Source of the DNA: Candidatus Hydrogenedentota bacterium
Lineage (GTDB): Bacteria > Hydrogenedentota > Hydrogenedentia > Hydrogenedentales > JAEUWI01
DNA: 37,222 nt
Assembly (NCBI GenBank): GCA_024280935.1
Contig: JAJRPE010000334.1
Coordinates: 1-37,222 of the forward strand
Direction: 5' to 3'
Shown here: piece by piece, positions 24,744 to 32,948 of the stretch
Numbering within the stretch: position 1 is the first letter of the stretch
Layout: each line of letters starts with the position of its first letter
Notes under the pieces: generated by a model
What the model was told of the DNA's origin: nothing
The model's input: the letters and a program-made list of their open reading frames with translations, nothing else
Database searches by the model: none
Position numbers and translations under genes: made by a program

Positions 24744-27700
24744 TATGGAATCGTCCTTTCTGTTCTCGGGTTACTAGTTACCATTGTGGTAGTTCCGGCT
24801 GCGGTGGTGTGGAGTACCGTGTAGATCGCCGCAACGCCAGTTAACTGGTTCGGATCTATATACCGTCCTTCGCCGAAGGCCCCAACAGTAGACGAATTGT
24901 AGAACGTATTTGCGACTCCCATGCCAGTTTCCTGCGTCATTATCAGGCAACTCGTAATCGGAACACTTGCACCGTCCTCGTAACGGTGCTCGTCTACATA
25001 CGCTATCTTGTCGTAGTCACTTCCAACAAACAACGCGGCAATTGCCTTACGGACAACAGCCGTATTCCCCCCGTAAGGCACGCCATATGAGATCAGATAA
25101 TATTCTTCGTTCAAATAGTGTGTGTAGCCGTGGATCTCAAGTGTGCTCAGGTGTATAAAAGGAGTAAACTCGTCAGCGTATGGTGTTGTGGAAAACTCGG
25201 GCTTCGTTGCGATACATGAATCGCTCGATACGAGTGTAGCGTTTACATACCCCTTAACGTCAAATGTAAACGACCCAGTGGGAAGATCATCCTGACTGAA
25301 TACAATGTCGAAATTATCTGAGACGTTGCTCAGCGTCTGTGTGCCCGTTGGGACCGTGCAGACTACGCTATCAAACGTACCAGAGACGACACATGTCATC
25401 TTGGCCGCGAATGGCGAGGACGCGTCCACGGACACGATATCCAGTTCCGCTTCCTCAAAAACCGCCGTGACGGTCTTTGCCCGATCCACAAAGGTCGACG
25501 TAGCGCTGTTTGTTCCGCCGATATCCCCCGTCCATTCCTTGAACTGCCAACCCGTTGCGGGGAGAGCCGAAAGTTGGACGGTGGTTGGAACAGTGTAGAA
25601 CTCCGTAAATGTTGGTGTCTGTGTCCCACCACCCGGCGTAGCTGACACCTGGCCTTCGCCGGATTTAGTAACGGTGAGTTTAATCTGCTCAAAGTGGGCA
25701 TGGGCCGATTTGTTGGCATCCATGATTACGGTCGTGCCGCTCAAAGTTCCAGCAACATCTCCAAACCATTCTTTGAAAAACCAGCCTGCGGCGGGAACGG
25801 CCGTCAGCGTAACGCTGGTGCCCGGCGCATAGTCCTTTGTGAATGTCGGCGTATTCGTGCTCCCGTAAGGACTTGTCGTCACTTGGCCTTCCCCCGTCTT
25901 CGTCACCGTCAAGCTCTTTTGCTCGAAGACCGCCGTGACCGATTTGTCGACATCGACCACAATCGTATCGGAGGCCGATGTGCTGTTGAGATCACCCGTC
26001 CACTCCTTGAAACCCCAGCCCGTCGCGGGAACCGCCGTGAGCGTAACGCTCGTTCCCGGCGCGTATTGCTCGCTGAAGGGCGGCGTTTGCGGCCCTCCGG
26101 GCGGCGTGGCCGTCACCTGGCCCTCACCCGTCTTGCTCACGGACAAGGTAGCCTGCACGAAGACCGCCGTGACCGATTTGTCGACATCCACGACAATCGT
26201 ATCGGAGGCCAATGTGCTGACGAGGTCGCCCGTCCACTCCTTGAAGCCCCAACCCGTGGCGGGGGTCGCGGTAAGGGTCACACTGGTACCCCGTGCATAC
26301 TTCTCGCTGAAGGGCGGAGTTTGCAGGCCGCCGGGCGGCGTGGCTGTTACCTGGCCCTCGCCCGTCTTGCTCACCGACAAGGTGACCTGCTCAAAGACGG
26401 CCGTCACCGACGCGTCCTCATCCACAACGATGGTGTCGGAGGCCGACGTGCTGATGAGAGCGCCCGTCCATTCTTTGAAACCCCAACCGGGGGCGGGGTG
26501 CGCCGTAATCGTCACGCTCGTGCCCGGCGCGTATTTCTCGCTAAAGGTCGGCGTCTGCATCCCCCCGCCGGGGGAGGCCGTCACGTCGCCCTCGCCCGTC
26601 TTGTTCACCGTGAGCTCCACCTGAATGAAGACCGCCGTCACCGACTTGGCCTTGTCCATGGTGATGGTATCGGTGGCCGTTGTCGTGGTCAGGTCGCCCG
26701 TCCATTCCTTGAAGCCCCAGTTCGCGTCCGGCGTTGCCGTAAGCGTCACCACGTCATCGGTACCATAGGCCTCCGTATGGGGCAGGGTCGCCGGGGTAAT
26801 GTCAGGCGGATCCATATGGACCGAACCCTCGCCTGTCTTGTCCACGGTTAGTTCAATTTCTTCAAAGACCGCCGTAACCGACTTGGCCTTATCCATGGTA
26901 ATGGTATCGGTGGCTGTTGTCGTGGTCAGATCGCCCGTCCACTCCTTGAAGGCCCAACCTGGGTCCGGCGTGGCCGTAAGCGTCACAACATCGTTGTTGC
27001 CGTAGGCCTCCGTATGGGGCAGGGTTTCCGGGGTAATGTCAGGCGGATCTATATGGACCGCGCCCTCGCCCGTCTTGTCCACGGTCAGTTCGATTTCTTC
27101 AAATACCGCCGTCACCGACTTGGCCTCACTCATGGTGATGGACGTTGACGCCGACGTGCTGGTCGAGTCGCCTGTCCATTCCTTGAAGGCCCAACCCGCG
27201 ACCGGCGTCGCCGTAAGCGTGACGACATCGCCGATAAGATACTCCTCCGTATGGGGCAGGGTCGTCGGGGTAATGTCAGGCGGGTCGATATGGACCGAAC
27301 CCTCGCCTTCCTTGGCCACGGTCAGCTCGATTTTCTCAAAAATCGCCACGACCGATTTCGTGCCGTTCACTAAAATGTTCGTGGAGGCCGACGTGCCTGT
27401 CTTGTCACCCGTCCATTCCTTGAAGGCCCAACCCGTAGCGGGAAGGGCGACTAGGGCTACATTCGTATCCTCGTTGTAGGTCTTGGTGAAATTTGGTGTT
27501 AGTGTTTCAGGGGGCGGGTCCACGCTTACCTGGCCGTTGCCCAGCTTGTTCACTGTCAGCTTGATTTGCTCAAATTCCGCGCAAATGCTCTTGTGCGTAC
27601 TCATGGTAACGGTCAATGGATTGGTGGAGCCGCTGGCGTCTACGGTCCAATTCTTGAATTTCCAGCCTGAGGAGGGTGTCGCGGTCAGGGTGACTTCCGT

Positions 27701-27907
27701 ATCAGCAACGAATGACGTCCCCGCCGGGGACTGGGTGATACTGCCCCCTGGGGGCGAACACAGCGTCAGGATGTAGTACGTGCCCGTGCCACCACTGTTG
27801 GCGTGGGCAGGCGGCGAAGTGATGCGCCCTGCAACGAGGAGGCTCAGCGCAGCGCAAGCCAAGGCTAAAAAGTAGTAACGGTACCCACGGAGTATCTTAC
27901 GAGACAT
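24743..27907 (-). CDS. Secreted giant protein with ten InlB-type (divergent B-repeat) domains
   Basis: The 1054-residue protein starts at an ATG with GAGGA eight bases upstream. A signal peptide ends near AHA (about 36). From about residue 45 to 835, ten tandem repeats of roughly 78-80 residues follow. Each has the pattern LTV-KTGEGQV, TLTATPATGWGFKEWTGD, and SVTAVFEQ, matching divergent InlB B-repeats (beta-grasp-like modules). Repeats 7 and 8 are nearly identical, which suggests recent duplication or gene conversion. The last 220 residues are a distinct domain with several Cys and Tyr-rich stretches and no family I know. It is probably a surface or extracellular adhesin-like protein. No cell-wall anchor is present. 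Confidence 0.78.
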   Translation of the reverse strand: MSRKILRGYRYYFLALACAALSLLVAGRITSPPAHANSGGTGTYYILTLCSPPGGSITQSPAGTSFVADTEVTLTATPSSGWKFKNWTVDASGSTNPLTVTMSTHKSICAEFEQIKLTVNKLGNGQVSVDPPPETLTPNFTKTYNEDTNVALVALPATGWAFKEWTGDKTGTSASTNILVNGTKSVVAIFEKIELTVAKEGEGSVHIDPPDITPTTLPHTEEYLIGDVVTLTATPVAGWAFKEWTGDSTSTSASTSITMSEAKSVTAVFEEIELTVDKTGEGAVHIDPPDITPETLPHTEAYGNNDVVTLTATPDPGWAFKEWTGDLTTTTATDTITMDKAKSVTAVFEEIELTVDKTGEGSVHMDPPDITPATLPHTEAYGTDDVVTLTATPDANWGFKEWTGDLTTTTATDTITMDKAKSVTAVFIQVELTVNKTGEGDVTASPGGGMQTPTFSEKYAPGTSVTITAHPAPGWGFKEWTGALISTSASDTIVVDEDASVTAVFEQVTLSVSKTGEGQVTATPPGGLQTPPFSEKYARGTSVTLTATPATGWGFKEWTGDLVSTLASDTIVVDVDKSVTAVFVQATLSVSKTGEGQVTATPPGGPQTPPFSEQYAPGTSVTLTAVPATGWGFKEWTGDLNSTSASDTIVVDVDKSVTAVFEQKSLTVTKTGEGQVTTSPYGSTNTPTFTKDYAPGTSVTLTAVPAAGWFFKEWFGDVAGTLSGTTVIMDANKSAHAHFEQIKLTVTKSGEGQVSATPGGGTQTPTFTEFYTVPTTVQLSALPATGWQFKEWTGDIGGTNSATSTFVDRAKTVTAVFEEAELDIVSVDASSPFAAKMTCVVSGTFDSVVCTVPTGTQTLSNVSDNFDIVFSQDDLPTGSFTFDVKGYVNATLVSSDSCIATKPEFSTTPYADEFTPFIHLSTLEIHGYTHYLNEEYYLISYGVPYGGNTAVVRKAIAALFVGSDYDKIAYVDEHRYEDGASVPITSCLIMTQETGMGVANTFYNSSTVGAFGEGRYIDPNQLTGVAAIYTVLHTTAAGTTTMVTSNPRTERTIP

Positions 27908-27976
27908 GAGTTTATCCTCAGCGTGCTACGTTTGTTGTATGTTCGATAGAAAAGGTGCTTAGCAGGAGACGAATGC

Positions 27977-29221
27977 TCAGGGACGCAAGATGCTCAGCCT
28001 CGCCTCACACGCATCGGCTATCTTGCTATTGGGAAACTGTTCCGCGAGGGCCGCGCAGGTATCCGCAGCCTCCTCAACGTGTCCGGCTGCTTCCAAGCTC
28101 TCCGCTGCCCCTTTGATCGCACGCATTCGCGCACCCCAGAGGACACGCTCTGGCGTGGTGACCTCGATGGCCGTATCCAGGAGCGTCCGCGCCCACAATA
28201 CGCATTCGGCGCGAGCCCGTTGGTCAGCCCCGTCGGCCACCAGGTCGCCCCTTGCACGAGAAACCATGTAAATACGCGCCTGAACCACATCGGGCGTGCC
28301 ATCGGTGCGATGGGCCAACGCACGCGCTGCGGCCCGCATGTTCTCCCCACGCAGTTCACCCGCCGCGCCTTTCAACAGCAACAGGGAAAAATGGCGCTCG
28401 CGCCAATCCTGGGCCTGAGTAACCCCGTCAAGGAGCGGATCTGGACCAGCCCCGGTTTCAGCAGCCTTGGAAACGTTGGCGCTATTACGGATTCGGTCTC
28501 GCAGGCTCACGGACCACGGCTTGTAGGGGCGCGGCTCCGAAGGTTGCCCACTGCCCTTGGCGACGGCAGAAGCGGCAGCGGCAGAAACAGCGGAGGTAGG
28601 CATATCCGTGTCCTTGTCTTCGTACAAGGGAAGATTCAGAGAGACCTGTGTCAATTCTAAGTCGGGGTAGTCCGCAGCAAGCATTTTTCGGTATTGCTCG
28701 TTGAAGGCGTCATTTCGATAGAAGTACGGCATGGACAAGTTGTAGAGAACGATAGCACGCACAACCTTATGGTCCGTTTCCGTGAGATAGGTTATTTCGC
28801 GGGTGAAATGCTCTTTATCCTCTTTCGCCAAGCCCACGGCGATATAGCACAGAAGTTTCAACATCCGGTCCGTGGGATAGGCATCGGGATCGATTTGTCC
28901 TTCAAGATAGGCATACGCGTCGGCTTCCCGCATCACGTGCAGAAAGAGGAACGAGGCCAACTGGCCGTTGCCATAGGTGGCATCGGCAAGCTCCGAACGG
29001 GTCGGCGGAACATCGCGCAGGGATTGCACAAGAACACCCGCGGCCCCCTGTAGGTCGCCCTGCGCAATGAGCGATTCCGCCGAAGCACGGGCATCCAGCA
29101 AGGCCACAAGGGCCGGGTCATCGGGCGCGGGCGGCGTTTGAGCCGAGACTGCTATAGAAGACGCGAGAAGGCCCAATAGCAGCAGGGGTATTGCAGGAAT
29201 TCGGTGAAGAATACGGCACAT
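27977..29221 (-). CDS. Secreted TPR-like protein, first gene of the surface-protein operon
   Basis: The 414-residue protein starts at MCRILHRIPAIPLLLLG, with AAGGGAG ten bases before the ATG. A longer frame upstream has no supporting signal. The signal peptide ends around VSA-Q (about 26). The rest is helical with repeat-like segments (SAESLIAQGDLQGAAGVLV near the N-terminus, AAGHVEEAADTCAALAEQF at the end) typical of degenerate TPRs. A central linker is Ala/Ser/Pro-rich. It lies 69 bases before the InlB-repeat gene on the same strand. It could act as a periplasmic scaffold, but the function is unknown. Confidence 0.65.
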   Translation of the reverse strand: MCRILHRIPAIPLLLLGLLASSIAVSAQTPPAPDDPALVALLDARASAESLIAQGDLQGAAGVLVQSLRDVPPTRSELADATYGNGQLASFLFLHVMREADAYAYLEGQIDPDAYPTDRMLKLLCYIAVGLAKEDKEHFTREITYLTETDHKVVRAIVLYNLSMPYFYRNDAFNEQYRKMLAADYPDLELTQVSLNLPLYEDKDTDMPTSAVSAAAASAVAKGSGQPSEPRPYKPWSVSLRDRIRNSANVSKAAETGAGPDPLLDGVTQAQDWRERHFSLLLLKGAAGELRGENMRAAARALAHRTDGTPDVVQARIYMVSRARGDLVADGADQRARAECVLWARTLLDTAIEVTTPERVLWGARMRAIKGAAESLEAAGHVEEAADTCAALAEQFPNSKIADACEARLSILRP

Positions 29222-29439
29222 AACAGCATACTCCCTTTTCCAGATATCCGGTATGCCACGGGTCAAGCCCCGCTGGCGAAACATATGAAACGGCACGACG
29301 CAGCACGTTGAGAATCGGGCCAAGGACAGACCCCACCACGGAGCGCTATAAAAATGATCCAAGATTTCCCGTCAACTACCGCAACTGACATCAGCCGCAC
29401 AGAGAGGAAAGCGTTCACTCTTTTCTCCCTGACATCATC

Positions 29440-29468
29440 AACGTAACAGAGAATTCTTACCCTGTCAA
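29440..29468 (-). promoter_or_regulatory. Candidate sigma-70 promoter of the surface-protein operon
   Basis: On the minus strand, a perfect TTGACA (29463-29468) is followed after 17 bases by TACGTT (29440-29445). It would give a leader of about 210 bases before the TPR-like gene. The -10 box is weak. Confidence 0.4.
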
Positions 29469-29649
29469 GACATTTTTCTCCCAAGGTAGTATGCCCCCCC
29501 CCTGACACACTTTTATGTCCCGATCCGGGAATCGGCGGTGCGCTTTTCAATTATTCCAAGGGCTTGCGCAAGAAAGGGACCGCCGGTTACGGGGCTGAAT
29601 TTATCATCTCGTGGTGAAATAAAAAACGACACCGATGGTTTCTGTGAAC

Positions 29650-29703
29650 CCACACCCGCAAACTTAGCCGGGAACCGGCTGCGTGTGAGGGTGGCACCCT
29701 TGG
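29650..29703. repeat. Half copy of the CCCGCACCC / GGGTGGCACCCTT repeat
   Basis: The sequence includes the perfect hairpin AGCCGGGAACCGGCT and matches the right half of the element at 32631-32825 almost base for base. It lies 17 bases after the epimerase stop. The rest of the gap 29469-29649 shows no gene. Confidence 0.75.
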
Positions 29704-29719
29704 TTCAGCCCGTGAACTC

Positions 29720-30700
29720 TTATAGTTTTTGAAAGTAGTCCAGCGCGTTCTTAATCCCCGTCTGGAAATCCGTCGTTGCTTCAAAGCCCAGCGCCTTCTG
29801 CTTTTTCGTGTCGCCGCCTCGGGCGAAGACCCCTTCGGGGCGGGTGGAGGTGCCCACGACCTCGGGTTCGTAGCCGAGCTCTTTGGCGGCCATACGAACC
29901 ATGTCTTTGAAGTTGGTGAGAATGCCGGTGGAAAGGTTGATGGCGTGGCCGTTGTCTATTTTGTCCATGGTAGTCAAAACGCCCGTCACGCAGTCTTCGA
30001 TGTGAATGAAGTCGCGCATCTGCTCACCCGTACCCCACACTTGAATCTGGGACGCGCCCTGCTCCTTGATGACCCGCTTGCAGATGGCGGGAAAGGGATA
30101 GTGGTCGTCCTGATCTTCGCCGTAGCCGGAAAAGGGGCGGTAGGACACGCACTTGAGGCCATGTTTCTCGAAAGCGAGGCGGGCAAGGTACTCGCCCGTA
30201 AGCTTGGCCCAACCGTAGGTCAGATCGGGCATACCTATATCGCCTTGAAACTCGATGCATTCCTCCGTAAGAAGCTGGTAATTGTCCCGGGTCTGAAGAC
30301 TTATGGGATAAGCCGCGCTGGAGCTGAAATAACAGGTCCGCCCCGGTTTTGTGCGGACGGCCCACTGCCAGAATAGGGCGTCAATGGCAAGGTCATCGGC
30401 GACGGCGAGGGGATTGTGTTCGATCATCATACGACCACCCACCATGGCGGCCAGGGGCATGACAAGATCGAAGTCCGTGTCCTCCACACGCTCAAAATAG
30501 GTGCGGCAGTCTTCGTGGTAAAAGTGGAAATTTTCGTAGTCACGCGGGTCGAAAAGGGGCCAGCCCGCTTCCGGGTGAATGCCGCCAGTCAAGTCGACCA
30601 CGCTATCCACGCAGTGAACTTCATCGCCCAGATCCAGGAGTCGCTTGCAAAAATGACGACCAACGAATCCGGCACCGCCGGTAATAAGAATCTTACGCAT
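29720..30700 (-). CDS. NAD-dependent sugar epimerase/dehydratase (extended SDR)
   Basis: The 326-residue Rossmann enzyme starts at MRKILITGGAGFVG, with AGGA five bases upstream. An ATG two codons earlier is equally in frame. The NAD-binding motif is GGAGFVG. The catalytic triad appears as SSSAAY (Ser) and YGWAKL (Tyr-x3-Lys). Further family stretches are SYRPFSGYG, QMRDFIHIEDC and INLSTG. It resembles GDP-mannose/GDP-fucose-type epimerases. It should supply an activated sugar for the surface polysaccharide. It is transcribed alone, away from the main EPS operon. Confidence 0.85.
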   Translation of the reverse strand: MRKILITGGAGFVGRHFCKRLLDLGDEVHCVDSVVDLTGGIHPEAGWPLFDPRDYENFHFYHEDCRTYFERVEDTDFDLVMPLAAMVGGRMMIEHNPLAVADDLAIDALFWQWAVRTKPGRTCYFSSSAAYPISLQTRDNYQLLTEECIEFQGDIGMPDLTYGWAKLTGEYLARLAFEKHGLKCVSYRPFSGYGEDQDDHYPFPAICKRVIKEQGASQIQVWGTGEQMRDFIHIEDCVTGVLTTMDKIDNGHAINLSTGILTNFKDMVRMAAKELGYEPEVVGTSTRPEGVFARGGDTKKQKALGFEATTDFQTGIKNALDYFQKL

Positions 30701-30769
30701 GGGCATCCTGCTCTCTGTGTTTGCCTGGTGCTTTGGAAATTTAGGCAAGCACCTTGGTTGTTCCGCAAG

Positions 30770-30827
30770 AAAAGGGACAGACCCGTCTCCGCTCGTACCT
30801 CGCTCCGCTTGCGTCAGTCCCTTTTTT
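30770..30827. repeat. Inverted repeat ending in a T-run between epimerase and flippase genes
   Basis: Left arm AAAGGGACAGAC (30771-30782) and right arm GTCAGTCCCTTTTT (30813-30826) pair with one bulge. GCGTCAGTCCCTTTTTGCT recurs near 34770. A further hairpin TTGCCT/AGGCAA lies at about 30720-30748, and a half copy of the GGGTGCCACGG-family arm at about 30857-30877. It may terminate stray transcription, but its repetition suggests a mobile palindrome. Confidence 0.5.
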
Positions 30828-31017
30828 GCTCCCTGCTACGGTCAAGCCAGGCAGGGCTTGTCCGTGGCACACGCAGTGGTCTGTGAAGGCCTTAAATACA
30901 AGATGGCTATGCAGCACACTCCGGTGGAAGAAGCCCAAGAACGTCTCGTTCTTATGGTACCATGGGGCGACGTATGCGACCAACCGATTCCGAAAAAACA
31001 CTCCCCTTGCAGGCACA

Positions 31018-32559
31018 ATGACAAGCGAAAGCGCCCCAAAAACCGAGCGTAACGATGGGCACACCATCGCACGCAACACCGCCTACAATCTCCTCGGACG
31101 GGGCCTTCCCCTGCTGGTGGGGCTGGCTACGATGCCCTTTGGCGTCCGCTATCTTGGTGAAGAACGGTTTGGGCTGTTCGCTATCGGAATGACCATCATC
31201 ACCATGTCCTTCATGTTTGATCTGGGGCTTGGGCGGGCGGTGGCCAAATACGTTGCCGCCTACCGTGCCGAAGGACGGGCGCAGGACATTCCCCCGCTAC
31301 TATGGAGTGCGCTCCTTATCCAAGCACTTCTGGGCACCCTTGGCGCTCTCGTCTTTGGTGCCTGCACGCCTTGGCTGGTCGAAAGCGTGCTCACCATCCC
31401 TGAGGAACTTCTGCCCGAAGCGCGTAACATCTTCTATCTCCTTGCGGCTGCCGCTGTCCTCACGCTCACCGAGTCTGGCTTCGCCGGTGCCCTGGAGGGG
31501 TGCCAGCGCTTCGGCCTGCTGAATGCCGTCCGCGCCCCGGCCAATGTGCTGGGGCTCCTCTTCATTCTCTGGGTGGCGTACATCCATGGGCCGCTCACCT
31601 TGTTTTTTACCTTCTTCCTCGGCACCCGCGTCGCCGTTAACCTCCTCCTCCTCCTCCTTTGTAGCCGTATCATTCCCGGCCTCTTTCGCAACGGCAAGCC
31701 CTCCGTCGCAGGCATTTCACCCCTCATCCATTTCGGCAAGTGGGTGACCCTGTCCAACCTCATCGCACCAGCGCTGCTCTACGCGGATCGCCTCTTGGTC
31801 GCCTCCATGGGATCCTTGGGCCAAGTCGCCTACTATACGGGTCCCTTCCAATTGGCAGAGCGCATACTCATAATTCCAAGCACCCTGACGAGCACACTAT
31901 TCCCCGCCATCAGTGCCCTCGACAGCACCAATGCCAGGCTGAATATTCAACGGCTGTCGGCCCAGGCCCTTCACTATCTCGTCTGCATCATGGGACTGAC
32001 CTGCGTGGCCCTGGCCATCGGAGCACCGTGGATCGTCTGGGTCTTCTTCGGGGAGGCCTACATGAATCACAGCGTCTCCGTCCTGCGCATTCTCCTTTCG
32101 GGCCTGGCCATCAATGCGCTGGCCCTCGTCCCCTTTTCCGTCGTCCAAGCCTGCGGTCGCCCCGACATCACGGCAAAACTTCATTTGGTGGAATTTCCAA
32201 TCCACATCATCATGGTCGTCGTGGGCTACCACGTCGCGGGCCTTCCTGGTGTGGCACTGGCCTGGACGCTACGTGTCTGTCTCGATTGTCTGCTTCTCCT
32301 CGCGGTCTGCGACCAAAAAAGCTGGCTTCGGTTCGGACGGCTCGTTGAAATGGGCACCCTGCGGAACGTCAGCGTCTATGCTGCAATCGGCGCTGTTTTC
32401 TCTCTGGTAACCTGGAAGGCCGACGAAGTTCAGATAGCCTGGGCCATCGGGGGCGTTGTCCTGCTTATCGTCTATACGGGAAGCATGGGCTTGACCGCCG
32501 AAGAACGACGGAAACTGTGGCGGCTGCTCCGTCGCCGAGGCGGTGTGCCTGCTGAGTAG
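31018..32559 (+). CDS. Polysaccharide flippase (Wzx-like, MOP superfamily)
   Basis: The 513-residue membrane protein has about twelve to fourteen helices. The N-terminal RNTAYNLLGRGLPLLVGL and GVRYLGEERFGLFAI are typical of the PST/Wzx family. Later stretches LADRLLVASMGSLGQVAYYT, with LYADRLLV in place of the usual D-x-x-x-I core, also fit. The MTSESAPK start is taken because membrane homology begins just after it; the ribosome-binding site is weak. The open frame extends 88 codons upstream through repeat sequence and should be ignored. It probably moves the lipid-linked repeat unit across the inner membrane for the Wzy-like enzyme. Confidence 0.83.
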   Translation: MTSESAPKTERNDGHTIARNTAYNLLGRGLPLLVGLATMPFGVRYLGEERFGLFAIGMTIITMSFMFDLGLGRAVAKYVAAYRAEGRAQDIPPLLWSALLIQALLGTLGALVFGACTPWLVESVLTIPEELLPEARNIFYLLAAAAVLTLTESGFAGALEGCQRFGLLNAVRAPANVLGLLFILWVAYIHGPLTLFFTFFLGTRVAVNLLLLLLCSRIIPGLFRNGKPSVAGISPLIHFGKWVTLSNLIAPALLYADRLLVASMGSLGQVAYYTGPFQLAERILIIPSTLTSTLFPAISALDSTNARLNIQRLSAQALHYLVCIMGLTCVALAIGAPWIVWVFFGEAYMNHSVSVLRILLSGLAINALALVPFSVVQACGRPDITAKLHLVEFPIHIIMVVVGYHVAGLPGVALAWTLRVCLDCLLLLAVCDQKSWLRFGRLVEMGTLRNVSVYAAIGAVFSLVTWKADEVQIAWAIGGVVLLIVYTGSMGLTAEERRKLWRLLRRRGGVPAE

Positions 32560-32630
32560 TAACATGGCAGAAGAAAGGGAATGTTAACGTGGGCTTCGCC
32601 ACAACCCAATATTTACCAAAAAGGACCGAT

Positions 32631-32825
32631 AAGGGTGCCACCCTCACGCGGAGGAGCGAAGCGGGGAAGCTTGCGGGTGCGAGCCACGAGAATAGGCTTA
32701 ACACCAAAAAAGGTTGCACAGGCTACCGGGCAGGTTTTCGGGCCGAGTAGCAACACAGAACGTTTTCGCAAACCCGCACCCGAAAACTTAGCCGGGAACC
32801 GGCTGCGTGTGAGGGTGGCACCCTT
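32631..32825. repeat. 195 bp palindromic element upstream of the beta-helix gene
   Basis: The outer arms at 32631-32650 and 32806-32825 match at 19 of 20 positions. An inner pair, GCGGGTGCG against CCGCACCCG, lies inside them, and AGCCGGGAACCGGCT is a perfect hairpin. A half copy is at 29650-29703. The remainder of the gap 32560-32948 has no gene. Confidence 0.8.
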
Positions 32826-32948
32826 GGATATACTTTATATTTTCAGGACATACCCGATTCGTGTATCGGCTTTACTTTCTGAGAGTATGATGAGGCTGCA
32901 CGGTAACCAATTCCTGAATACTCAGCTTTGAAAGTGAGGCACTAAACC

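Noticed and set aside
25694-26851. Long plus-strand frame of 385 codons opposite the InlB-repeat gene
   Set aside because: It is a shadow of the repeat gene: its translation is repetitive and Arg-rich, has no start signal, and follows the repeat period.
30754-31017. 88-codon N-terminal extension of the flippase
   Set aside because: The extension runs through repeat DNA and has no membrane-protein character. Family similarity starts just after the MTSESAPK start.
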